From: Zizania palustris
Taxonomy: Eukaryota > Streptophyta > Magnoliopsida > Poales > Poaceae
Length of the DNA stretch: 64,000 nt
Direction: 5' to 3'
Assembly: GCA_019279435.1 (NCBI GenBank)
Contig: JAAALK010000289.1
Coordinates: 92,597,023 to 92,661,022, forward strand
Shown here piece by piece: positions 45,676 to 56,123 of the stretch. The translations under genes and the position numbers were made by a program. Every line of letters begins with the position of its first letter. Positions within the stretch are counted from its first letter, which is position 1. The notes under the pieces are model-generated. The model saw only the letters and a list, made by a program, of their open reading frames with translations. It was not told where the DNA came from and made no database searches.

Positions 45676-46192
45676 CCTACCCACCTTTTCTTCTAGTCGA
45701 CTGGCACATTCCGTATGTAGGCCTTCTTCCCCTTATGGCAAGGAGCCAATGGATGCACCAACCCAGATGAGCTCGCGGTGGAGGTCACTCGGCTGGAACA
45801 GAAGTCTACATCCCTCGGTAGGGTTCTCGAGGAGAAATGCGACGGTATCTAGAAGCTCAATGATGAGGCGAGCTCTGCTTCACCTGTTTGTCGGATCTCA
45901 TGTTGTGCATGTGTTTCGCCTAAATAGTTGATGTTTTCTTGGTGATTTTGGATTTAGGTTGTTAGGTGGAGGGAGCAGGTGACCAAGGCCGAGACGATGA
46001 GGGAGGGGGCTAGGAGGGAGAAAGAATGTGTTGAGCAGATTCTCAATTCGAAAACAGTGGTAAAATTGACCGATTCAGCAAGGATGTTAAATGTCCCTGA
46101 CTCAACACCCAGACATGGATTAGTGAATCTCATTGGCATTCATGGCAGGAATTGTCAAGGAAGACATTGGATTGTGTCAAGTTGCAAGAGAT
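45676..46192 (+). pseudogene. Degraded coiled-coil gene fragment
   Basis: Not securely recognised. The plus strand reads a charged coiled-coil-like segment around 45765-45870 (ELAVEVTRLEQKSTSLGRVL) with one stop. An intron-like gap ending in ggatttag near 45957 follows, then another coiled-coil stretch (REQVTKAETMREGARREKE) to about 46050 that continues open to 46192. The style recalls the C-terminal halves of transposon-encoded Transposase_28-like proteins, but similarity to a host coiled-coil protein cannot be excluded. There is no start, and several stops. Confidence 0.35.
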
Positions 46193-47519
46193 GAGCCTCA
46201 TGTTGGCAAAAGAGTTTGCTGCACAGAAGTTGTATGTTCACTCAACCTTAATGATGCAAATATTTCCGTTTGATAAAGGAAATGCATTTATTTTCAAAAT
46301 TTTGTTCATTAGGTCAACAAACATGAACCTTCAGGAGGAAGAGACACTCGAGTTGGCATCACATGGTAACCATGGAAACATAGAGAATGCGGTTGACATT
46401 TTGACAAGATGTCTTATTCTTCGGAACAAGTAAATTTCTCTTCCATTTTTCTTATCTCGAAGAAGTGTTCATGGTCAGTATGAATGCCACCTATTATAAT
46501 TAAATGAATGATAATGGTTGATTGCCCACTTTGTATTCATTACACTGGTGATAGACTGATAGTTAAGCAATAACTGAAAACATGTTATGTGCTATTGTGC
46601 TTATAATTTTGTGTAGAGTTTTTCATGCTAATGGATGTTGAATTCGTATTTTATGGATGTGTGAGATCCACAAACATAAACTTTAGCAATGGGACAGACA
46701 TTCTTGATGAACCAAATAATTGGATTGCATATTGTTTAGCGATAGCAATATCACTTGATGACACCATGGAGGGATTTGATCATTTGACATAATTTCGTGG
46801 CCATGTAACCAACTTCATTGTTGCATGTGTAATGATGAGACCATAGTGCACTTTAGTGTTTGTTTAACCAAGTTATTTCCTATGAGAACTGGATGTGTTG
46901 GTCATTAACATTACCAGAAAATTTACTAAACATAATGAAGTTTGATAATGAGGCTACTATTGCATTTGATTGGAATGCTTCAGTAACCCATTGTTTTTCT
47001 AGGAGCTACAAAGAATTGATGGTCCAATGCAATCTTGTTGGAAGATCAGAATCTCATTTGTAGTAGAGGTTTCATAATGCGAAAAAACTCATAAAGAATT
47101 TAAGGGTAAGATCATACACATTTTTTGACTATAATCATATAATATATTTTTCCTGGATTTAATTTTTTAGTGTGTATGACCTTTTTCTATGCAATTAACT
47201 ACAGGCAAGAGTGCAGGACCTTTAGAAACAACTAAAAGTAAAAGAAAATGGTTTGATCAGGGGCTTGAGGTATTCAAAGAACTTTAAAGCTGATCAAACA
47301 AATTCAACAAATACCACAACTAATAATGGTTTCTCCAGTCTTGATGCCAGATGCGGAAATCAAACAACAAAGTTCAATGAAGTGACGCAGGATCCATGCA
47401 GCAAGCCGCAGCCATCAATTGAAGCTAATAGTGATTTGATTATAAAAGGTAGAATGGACATCAAGCATGCAGATGTGATAAACAAATATGCCAACGATTA
47501 TGTCTTCCATGACTAACAC
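46193..47519 (+). pseudogene. Unrecognised coding-like remnants
   Basis: Several plus-strand stretches have protein-like composition but do not join in one frame. They are 46152-46433 (ends with VDILTRCLILRNK, followed by GTAAAT), about 46620-46790 (FVFYGCVRSTNINFSNGTDI, then a stop), 46860-47060 (SYENWMCWSLTLPENLLNIM; MVQCNLVGRSESHL) and 47253-47516 (ending YANDYVFHD). The spacing looks like exons of one old gene separated by AT-rich introns. I do not recognise the family. Internal stops suggest a pseudogene. Confidence 0.35.
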
Positions 47520-48868
47520 GAGATAGGACTTTCTGTCAAACCATTTGAGAATCAAGTGAACAGCTGTAAGAATTTCATTTCATACAATTTCCCTTGACAT
47601 TTCTTAGTGCCACATCCAAGATGAGAACATTCTGCCACAATGATTGAGAAGCGGCTACTTATGTTTGGTGGCAGAGGTAGCTTCTATTTCTTGATTTGTC
47701 TCATGGGTTCATCAAGGATTCACATCTCACTATTTTAGTCTGATCATGATTTCTAATTACTAATGATTTAATTCATAGAATTTTGCCATCATCAATTCTC
47801 TGTGATTTTTTCATATCCTTCTTTTCAATTGCTGGAGATGGACCGATCATGGGTGATTTATGGAGTTATAATACATTTAGAATTGTGTTGTCGTTAGGAT
47901 GCCAATAGAAGTTCAATAAACCTTTTTCAGTTAAATGAAATTGCAGTTTACTGAAAATATTCAAACCTCATAATGTTTGTGTAATGTCATTGTAATTTGG
48001 TTAAATGGCTTTAGTTTGCTTGATACAAGAATTGCTGACTTTGGACCAATTTATAACTACTTGTACTAATAAGTGCTCACGATCAGCTGTGTATCAAGAG
48101 TGTTATTGTTAATCTTATGAAATGGACTAGCTAGATTGGCCCTTTTGGTAATGAGAAATAATTTATGTTTCTGATTTAGACATCCTAGAAAATGAGAAAG
48201 ATACTTTTATGTATTTGTTGATGATAATTGAATCTTAATTTGTGGTTTATTTCGAACAATAATTATTGTTTCTTTTCATCGTAATATTACTAAGTATGCT
48301 TATATAAATATCAAGTTTTCAACAAATATTTGTTATTAAAAATAAGATTCCGTTAAAAAGCACATAAAGAAATCTGACTAGTGTCTATAAATGAGACAAT
48401 TAATAGCTGTGAGTTGTGATATATTTCCCGTTAATTCCTGACAGGACTTATTGCTATTAAGTGTTCCTCAGATTGACCTTGATGTTTCCTAGTCGATCGA
48501 AATCCTATTTTTATTTGCTCGACAATTCTGCGCTTGTACTTGTACTATAGTATCGATCGATATCGTACATTCCAACTAGAAGAAAACAAAACTGTTTGCT
48601 GTTGCATGCTCGCATACAAGCACACATGTCGATCAGATAGTTCTGCGTAAGAAGATCAAAGAAAATAATTACTGCGAGATGTTAAATTTCATTATCTAAA
48701 ATAGACGCTAACAAGGGAAGCCATTCATATATACGCCCGGCCCATCAGAAAACTCATCAGTTTCACCAACACATCATGTTGTTTAATTATTCTCGATCGA
48801 GAGGCGTACACATCGATTGAGCTGTGTTGACTTTAATTAATTGACATGCTATATAGACCAATGGAAAT
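47520..48868. other. AT-rich intergenic DNA
   Basis: No ORF, LTR edge or terminal inverted repeat was recognised. The right part, downstream of the defensin-like gene, should hold its 3' untranslated region. Confidence 0.5.
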
Positions 48869-49249
48869 TTACTTGACTTGAATCACACAGCAGCACTGGT
48901 TAGAATAGCCGGAGCAATTGCCTCCGGCAGCGCCGTAGGCTTGACAGAAAGCCATGCACGTTTGCAGGGTGCATCCTCGAAGGTACGAGCACGAATCCTT
49001 TATCTCATATGCACCTGCATATATATGTAAAAAAGGTTAATTAGACCCATGGTCATATGGTTCATCCATCCATTACAGCCATTGCAAACGAAGAAAATTA
49101 AGCGGTGGTATGCATGCATCATGGTGGAGAGAGAGAGAGTAGAGACCTTGGGCAGTACAAAAGGATGAGAAGACAATAATAGCCATCAACATGAGAGCAG
49201 CCAAGAACAGCACGGCCTTCTTACTGCTATCCTTGCCAAGAAGTGCCAT
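48869..49249 (-). CDS. Secreted cysteine-rich defensin-like peptide, two exons
   Basis: Exon 1 is 49249-49147 and exon 2 is 49014-48869, with a 132-nt GT/AG intron. The predicted precursor is 82 residues. Residues 1-34 are a basic start followed by a hydrophobic signal peptide (VLFLAALMLMAIIVF) ending in CTAQ. The intron falls right after the signal-peptide codons, the usual place in plant defensin-like genes. The mature part has eight cysteines in the pattern C-x5-C-x4-C-x3-C-x9-C-x6-CCC. The CxxxC and the final C-x-C are compatible with a cysteine-stabilised alpha-beta fold. It is probably exported and could act in defence or signalling; the target is unknown. An upstream in-frame ATG at 49303 is rejected because it lies at or before the expected transcript start below the TATA box at 49321-49330. 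The frame is intact and no retroelement overlaps it. Confidence 0.8.
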
Positions 49250-49320
49250 GACCGGGAGATCTTTTGAGAAGAAGACAACTAGTGTTGTTTCCCTCGCTAT
49301 CATCCCCTAGGTATCACCGG

Positions 49321-49330
49321 TGTTTATATA
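49321..49330 (-). promoter_or_regulatory. TATA box of the defensin-like gene
   Basis: Minus strand TATATAAACA, 72 bp upstream of the chosen ATG. This predicts transcription starting near 49295 and a leader of about 45 nt. Confidence 0.65.
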
Positions 49331-49551
49331 CTCACAAAAGCAAATCTCCCAGGATGTATTATTGATTTTCTCCGTTATTATGATTTATGCACTAAAGATC
49401 GAAATCTTAAAGATGAAATCTCCGGTATCTAAAAAATTATTATGCACTGATTTGTTCTGGGCATGTGTGAAATTATTAGTCCACCTTTCTTTACAAAATC
49501 TCAACGCATTCGATTTTGTTTGATACCATGGTTTTGTTGAAAATGGTTTAT

Positions 49552-50107
49552 CGCTACAAGAAAACATAACTTTTTGTCAACTAAATTAATTTCCGTCGGC
49601 TTTACCAAAAGCCGACGGAAGTTATATAACTTCGTCGACCTCAAGGAGCCGACGGAAGAATTACTAACTTCAGTCGGCTTTTTACTGTGGCCGGCGGAAG
49701 TTAAGTGGATAGATATGTGAATTTGGATGTGAGATGTGATTTTGGATGTTATATGTGAAGTTTGAATGTGATTTTAGATCTGAAATATGATTTTGGATGT
49801 TATATGTAAATTTTGATATAAATTGTGGTTGGATGTGAGTGTGAATTGGGGAACCAGGAAAAACAAAAAAAATACCAGCTAACTTCCGTCAGCTTTGACC
49901 ATAGCCGACGGAAGTTAGCTTCTTTCGGCCACGTGGGCAGAAAAGCCAAAGCCGACGGAAGTTAGGTGGGGTCAGACTGGCCGACAGAAGTTAGCGCGCC
50001 TCTGTTAACATGGCAGAGTTCCGCGCTAACTTCCGTCGGCCACGGAAGTTAGCTTATTTCGTCAGGAAAGGGTAAAACCAACGGAAGTTGACTGAATTGT
50101 TGTAGTG
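49552..50107. mobile_element. Non-autonomous CACTA-type DNA transposon (556 bp)
   Basis: The left end is CGCTACAAGAAAACA and the right end reads CACTACAACAATT inward, matching the CACTACAAGAAA termini of grass CACTA elements. About ten copies of a GCCGACGGAAGTTA-like subterminal motif occur in both orientations, including a perfect hairpin (CTTCCGTCGGC/GCCGACGGAAG) near 49590-49620. There is no ORF for a transposase. The 3-bp flanks (TAT and CAT) do not match perfectly, and the first base pair of the left terminus is changed, so it is probably old. Confidence 0.75.
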
Positions 50108-50469
50108 CATCTAGTACGTAAAAAAAATCAAGAGCTAAACCTTTTTGGCTTAGTGCATTTCGTTTTTATTTGGTACCGTAATTTTTTATTCGAAAATGGG
50201 TTATCTATGTCCTCGAAAATGAAAAATTCAACGTGTTTACCAAATGGGTTATCTGTGGAAAAGCAGAAGCAGAACCAAACGGGTTTACCAAAAGTACTTA
50301 TGCTGTGAAAAAACAATTTTTTCTAATACAAATTTTGAAGCAGCTTAGACCTTTCTTTTCTGCTTCTGTTTTTCTAATTTTTAGTACATATTAAATTGCA
50401 TGAATTAAAGTTATCTTGATTGATATCTAATATTATTATGGTTTGTATTCCATTGCACAGTTGCATTGC
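50108..50469. other. AT-rich DNA, no gene seen
   Basis: AT-rich with short direct repeats (gggttatct...aaatgggttatctgtgg). No element ends or coding signal recognised. Confidence 0.4.
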
Positions 50470-50584
50470 GGGCGGATCAGTAGTAGCAGACTGGTAACGT
50501 CACCGCCCACCACTACTAAAAGGAATAGCAGTGGTGGGCTAGTGACGTCATCATGCCCACCACTGATTACATCCAAAAAATACT
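50470..50584. repeat. Inverted-repeat tract with CCCACCACT/AGTGGTGGG
   Basis: A segment around 50491-50516 (ctggtaacgtcaccgcccac...) is repeated in inverted orientation around 50526-50555 (agtggtgggctagtgacgtc) with further CCCACCACT copies. It could fold into a hairpin and may be the end of a miniature transposon. The terminal repeats were not delimited. Confidence 0.45.
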
Positions 50585-50660
50585 GGTGGGGCTGAGATTC
50601 GAACGCCCAACCTCGAGTTGAAACAGGGTGTACTTTTTGCCATTAGACTGTGAATGCTTT
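50585..50660 (-). repeat. tRNA-like fragment (possible SINE head)
   Basis: The minus strand contains CTAATGGCAAAAAGT followed about 30 bases later by GCGTTCGAATCTC and CCCCACCA, which resemble RNA polymerase III A and B boxes and a tRNA 3' end. No full cloverleaf is apparent. Confidence 0.3.
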
Positions 50661-50721
50661 CTTGAAACTTTTGTGCAAGCATAATTTATATTTTTATTGA
50701 GATAACAAGTATTTTATCTAT

Positions 50722-51411
50722 GTGCCTCCCGTGACGCCTCAATCCCCAATCCCCAATCCCCAACTCTTCGTCTCCTCGCCGACCCCAACCGCGGCCTCCA
50801 CCCTCATCACCGACCCCCAACCTCGACGACAGCGCCCACCACCCTCATTGCCTACCCCCAACAACCTCGAACGTGCCCTCCTCGCCGTTTCACGATGGCT
50901 CCTCCTAAGATTGAACCAAATAGTTGATCCTCAGACTCTACATCAAGTGGCGTGTGTGAGGTTTGCAAATGCGTTAAACTTAAGGTCCATGGTATAGTTT
51001 GCAGTTTCTTGGCGAAGAAAGTGATTCTCATATTGGACTCCGACTCGGAGGACGACTCACCGCAACCAATTAGGGTTAGTGCTAGCAGACGGAAGAATGA
51101 TGAGGCAACCGGTGGTAGAGGGAAACATGCCGAGGCTAGCGGTGGAAAAGGGAAGCATGCAGAGCAATGCGGCAGAAAGAGTAGGCAGGAGGCAAGATCC
51201 TCTTTTTATGCAAATATTATATTTTTATCATCCAATTCAATCATTGAACGATATTTGTTACATTGCTGCATGTATGATAAGTTGTTCTCACTATCACTGC
51301 CGTGTGTATTTTCTTGTTCGGGAACATGAAGAGCAGTTCAAACTACCTGATGATGCCGAGTTGGTTGAGGATTGGCAAGTTGAGCCTTTTCATCTGTTTA
51401 ACCAGAAATAG
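50722..51411 (+). CDS. Hypothetical, probably fragmentary coding region
   Basis: Not recognised. One frame opens at 50722 with a proline-rich N-terminus (MPPVTPQSPIPNPQ) and closes at 50997. An overlapping frame from 50952 encodes an acidic patch (ILDSDSEDDSPQP) and glycine/lysine repeats (GGRGKHAEASGGKGKHAE), and a third frame ends at 51411 with an acidic stretch (EEQFKLPDDAELVEDWQV). The frame changes could be introns or decay; the last segment would follow an intron ending near ttttcttgttcgg. It may be a captured or broken host gene. Confidence 0.3.
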
Positions 51412-51844
51412 GTTGGGTTTGTGCCAAGGAAGAAGAAGAAGCTCCAAACCATATCTTTCTTTTAGGTTTGGACCGGTAGTGCGTTTTGGTTTGGTGTGCG
51501 GTTCGATGTGTAAGCTGGTTTCCCCAGCCTGGACTCGTGTTTGTTTACTTGCTTTCAAATAAATGTGATGTGTCAAGTTTGGAACCTCGAACCGCATGGC
51601 CCCAAGCGAGCCCCTGCACCACTGCGCTACAAAGTCTCGATCATATTGTAACAACATGACAAGTCTCGTCTTTTTTAGACTTTATTTGATTTTTTGAAGA
51701 TTAAAAAACTATAAATATACATGTTGTCGATCGAATGTTGTGGCAACTATTGACATGAAAATGTTCCACCGCACTTGGGTCAGTTCGACGATCCAAAAGT
51801 GTGCGGATACTTAGGGATAGGCCTAAGCGTGACGCAGCACCGAT
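51412..51844. other. Non-coding DNA with a tRNA-like fragment
   Basis: No gene recognised. The minus strand at about 51640-51579 reads GTAGCGCAGTGGTGCAGG, then GCGGTTCGAGGTTCC 25 bases later. These resemble pol III A and B boxes and may be a SINE remnant. Confidence 0.35.
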
Positions 51845-52701
51845 GTCACGTTCCGACTACCCTTAGTCGTGATAAGGGGGTGGAGTCACCAGGCAATCAA
51901 ATCACACAAAAATAATCCAATTAGCCGAAAGAAATATATTTAAACAGAATAAATCAGCAAACCGGTCGGAGCATGTCTGCTTCGGAGTGTGATGCAAAGG
52001 GGGTCGCCGAAGTATACCTTCGGAGTCTGGTGCGAAGTATCCCGCCGAAGGGTGCCTTCGGTGTTCGGACTGATCTGGTCGATGGTGAGCTCCGAACGGA
52101 TCTGGATGCGACGATCACCTCCGAACGGTGGGGTTCGGCGTGGGGTCTCTGATATGGCAAGATACAGAATAATGACGCGAGGGCCATGCGCAGGTGTAAC
52201 TTCGTCCAGAGCAGAGTACGAACATGGCAAAGCCTGTTATGACGAAGTGTGCTGGCGAAGCCTGTCGTGACGAAGTGTGCTGGCGGAGCGTGCGGTCGAA
52301 GTAGAATCTTCAGCGAAGGGTGTCCTGGCAACCTCCGAAACTGATCTCTCAGCTCTGGACACCTCCTACGAAGTATCTCCAAATGCGGAAACCTGCAACA
52401 GAGAGGGTTCGAAGTACTAATTTACCCTGATGACCGAATTCTGCTAAGTGTTGCACTAGTAGCAAAGGTAGCAATCTGTTACGCAGATTAGCGGATACTT
52501 CACAGGCGAAGTAACAAGGCGATAACAATCTATTACGTAGATTAACGGACACTTCACAAGTGAGGTAACAAGGATTACCATTGTTCCGAAGTGGCCGACA
52601 AAGGGCTTCCAAGAAAACCCACAAAGAGGTACAGAAAAGTAAAGGTAAATAAATGCGATCAAACCTAGGGCTTTGTGTTTGATTTGTGTTGGGGGGCTCT
52701 C
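51845..52701. repeat. Unclassified repeat, possibly an LTR fragment
   Basis: Begins TGTCACGTTCCG and is rich in CGAAG motifs. It carries a direct duplication of about 48 bp (52472-52519 and 52526-52573, 54-bp period) and a shorter one (GACGAAGTGTGCTGGCG near 52239 and 52269). Gypsy F cuts it at 52702. The ORFs here reflect the repeats. The LTR interpretation rests on the TG start and composition only. Confidence 0.4.
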
Positions 52702-55700
52702 TGTGATGCCCCGATTTATCGAAATCGGAACATTATTGAATTTGAAACGAAAAACAATAATACAAGAGGTTCATAATGCAACATCGTACATACGGCAATC
52801 ATTCGTGGTACGCAGACCACATTATTACATAAGAGTAAAAATAAAATAAACAAATAAAAGCATGACGAACGCCCTCTTCAGGATCTTCCTCTTGACTGGG
52901 TCGCTACTCCAGACCATCTTCATAGTAGGCATCCTCTGAATTGTGTGTCCAACGGGTATGAGTACAAAAAGTACTCAACAATCCACCGCAAATGCAATAG
53001 TAATGCAAGATAATAACAAAGTAAGGATAATGGCTAATAGTGCGGAATAGTACATTTTTCAGTTGTTGCATTTAGTGTAGTCAAATTTAATCATGCGGAA
53101 TAATAAACATGAACATCATAATACCATCTAACTCGAGGAGTACGTTTTCCCTCCTCGCACAATAGTCCTTACATGTCAAACCATCATGCACATTCATTAA
53201 AAGTAAACTAACTGTGGGATGTCACACAACCCGCACTTGACCGTGGGCTCGGCTTTTCGAAAAGATTTATGACTCTGATCAGAGGTGTACTACTGTATCC
53301 AGAAGGCACGCACTCATCCCATACACCAAAGTGCAACGAGATGACCCATACCACGGGAACTCATGCCAAAACCTCGGCATGAAATGCTCCAAGCGATAAA
53401 CACCCGCTCTAGGTTTCGCCAGCGCGCCGGGCCGCATCCCGGCTAACGTCGCACCCCCTTTTGGGCCACGTCGGTACAAGCCACCCGCAGGTGCTGCTTG
53501 ACCCATCTTCAAATGGTGGCCTCGGTTTGGAACACAACATACCTTAGTTAGGACTTACCCACTAGACTTGTGTTTAGTACGGAAGTGTATTGCAACGGAT
53601 CCCGTAGACCGGTCCTTATAGTGCCCCGGGTGCTACCGACCAATGCCCTAGCTTGCACCCGGAACACACCATGCATACTCTCTCAACCATAACTCTATCA
53701 CCAATAGCATTCTAGGGATAAGAATAACGGGGATCATATAGTAGAACCAAGTTGCTACGACTCATTCTTAACTTCTAGTGATTGTGCCGATACAATGGAC
53801 ACTAGCTAGTAGTATTAATAATATGGTGACAAGGAGTTTAGGCTAGATAGCATGGCTTGGGTTGCACATCAAGGTCGGAGGATCCAAATAAATATATCGT
53901 AGGGCTTTCATTTGACTAATGCATGTATATCCTATGTGTTTTAGCGATAGTTTAATAAAACATGGGTTCAATATGCTCAAAAGATTGGTTTGGTGACTGC
54001 CTTATTCAGCGAAAGGAGAAGGAGGGACTTCGGGAAAGTACTCCGGCTCCTCGGCGGCGTCGTAGTCTTTTCGATATGAACGATAAAAATAACATTCAAT
54101 AAACAATCCAAAGACCACACACAAGCATACAAGTTTTGATTTGTTTAAACCAAGGGAAATAGAGTCATTAAGTTTCTGAAATTCACTTTAGGAATATTTT
54201 AAAATGAACCTTTAATGGGGTTAGAAAGTTTCTACAAGGAATCAAAATGTTAACTAATGTATTTTAAACTTGCAATTGATTAAAATAAAAGATTCAGAAT
54301 AAACCTAGTGTTTCCATCTTACTAGTATGAAAAGAATAAAAGATAAATTTTCCTAAAGGTGAAATGGACAAATTTTGAGTTTATCCTAAAGTGCATTTGA
54401 ATACTTTATTAAATAAACATAAAATACTCAAAGTAAACCTACTGTTTTTATTGCATTATCATGTAGAGAATAAAACTATAAATTTTCTAAAGTTGAAATG
54501 GTAATTTTTGGAGTTAAAATGAGCAAGATATGAATTTTAGAAGTTTAAAACTATTTCTGGAATTTAATTTAAATCCAAAAACAGGCGTCGGTCCACGGTG
54601 AACCGGATCCACCGTGCACCCGCGCACTGTGCGCGTGCGCTGGATCCAGATCCACCGTTGGATCGTGATTGGGCGACCATGGGCGAGGCGGGGGAGTTAA
54701 GTGAACGTGGACGGCCAGGATTAAAATATAGAACCGGTACGCGATGGATGGCCTAGATTCATCGCGGGTTTTAAACACTAACGGACGCTCAAGATTAAAA
54801 GGTACCGCTTCGCATAGATATGACGGGCCAGATTAAACCGAGGGATCGATCTAATCTCAGTCATCGTATCGTGATCGCGCGGTCGGGGATGAATCCGACA
54901 CGACACGGGTATTTTACCCGCACCGGTCGTCTTCTCTGGCGACGGCGAGTAGGCCAGGGGCCACGGCAAGCGACGGCAGCCCAAGCTACGCCTAAAAATG
55001 GAAAGAGGACGTCTAGAGGAGCACGGGGGTACCGTTGTGGGGGTCCGAGGTCAACTGAGCGTGGCCGGCGACGAGCGTAGACGACGAAGGTGTTCGGGTC
55101 CTCGTCGACGGTGGGGATCCGGCGGGGTTCATCGACGTCGAAGTGGTGGCTGAGATCGGGGTGGCGTCGGTGATCACAGTGGTACGGTCACCGAGGGTGG
55201 AGGAGGGCTCAGGCGACGGCAAGTGGCAGCTAGAGCGAGGGTGGCGGTGTGGCGCTAAAACTCGGACGACGGGCACTCTGTTCATTCTCGCAGCGAGTGG
55301 ACTTAGGGGTTGAGCGCGGCGGTGGCCAGGGGGTTAAATAGGGGTACCGACGGGGCAGAGGGGGTGCAATTGAGGGAGGCCAAGAGTAAAACCTCTCTTC
55401 AACGGTGGCGAGCTCTTTCCGTGCATGCGTGCGCTCGATCCGGGACGACGATGCGTGAAATAAAAGGGGGAAACGGTCGGCGGGGCGCGGGGGTTTGAAT
55501 GTTGGGCTTAATTCGGGAAGAGGGGATTGGGGGCAGTGGATCCGAGGCGAGTTAAGGTGTCGGCCAGCAAGGGGGAGGGCATTTGGGGGTGGATCCTGTA
55601 GGGAACACGGATCCGACAGGTGGGGGCCACCGGGCAGCGCGCGCGGGCACGACAACAGGCGAGGCTGACGGGTGGGGTCGGGCGGTCAGGCGCGCGTGGA

Positions 55701-56079
55701 GGGGAGAGGGTCTCTGACGGGTGGGGCCCGTTTGTCAGTCCGGGGCGCGGGGAGGGAGTGGGCTGGGCCGGCCGGTTGAGGGAGATTGAGGGAGGGAGGC
55801 ATGTTACTGTTTCAATCATTTTCCGAATAAAATAATTGCAGAAATTAGTTTAAAATATTTGGGCTAATTCCAAGGGTGATAAAAAGTTGTAAAAATTCTC
55901 AGAAATATATCTTGGCCTTGGGATCATATACAAAATTTTCTAGCCCCTGGTTTGGATATTTTAACTAGGCTCTAGTTCAATTAAGCATAGAAGGGTATTA
56001 AAGGTATTTCAAAAATAATTATTTTCAGAAAAATACAATGAAAGGTATTTTTATTTCTCTGAAAATTTGGGGTGTTACA
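52702..56079 (-). repeat. 3' LTR of gypsy F (3378 bp)
   Basis: Edges TGTGATGCCCC and GGTGTTACA on the plus strand. The GAGTAC hairpin is at 52960-52976, the CTTTTCGAAAAG and CTCTGATCAGAG palindromes at about 53250-53285, and the GC-rich core at about 54580-55790. Very similar to 61683-64000. Confidence 0.92.
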
Positions 56080-56123
56080 AACCTATCCCCCTTACAAAGA
56101 ATCTCGTCCTCGAGATTGGAACA

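Noticed and set aside
45676..45701. Polypurine-like AAGGTGGGTAGG right of LTR G5, suggesting a second element's internal region
   Set aside because: The sequence beyond it does not match the 3' internal regions of E, F or G3, so the resemblance is probably chance.
49250..49303. Upstream in-frame ATG of the defensin-like gene at 49303
   Set aside because: It lies at or before the predicted transcription start for the TATA box at 49321-49330, and the start at 49249 gives a standard signal peptide.
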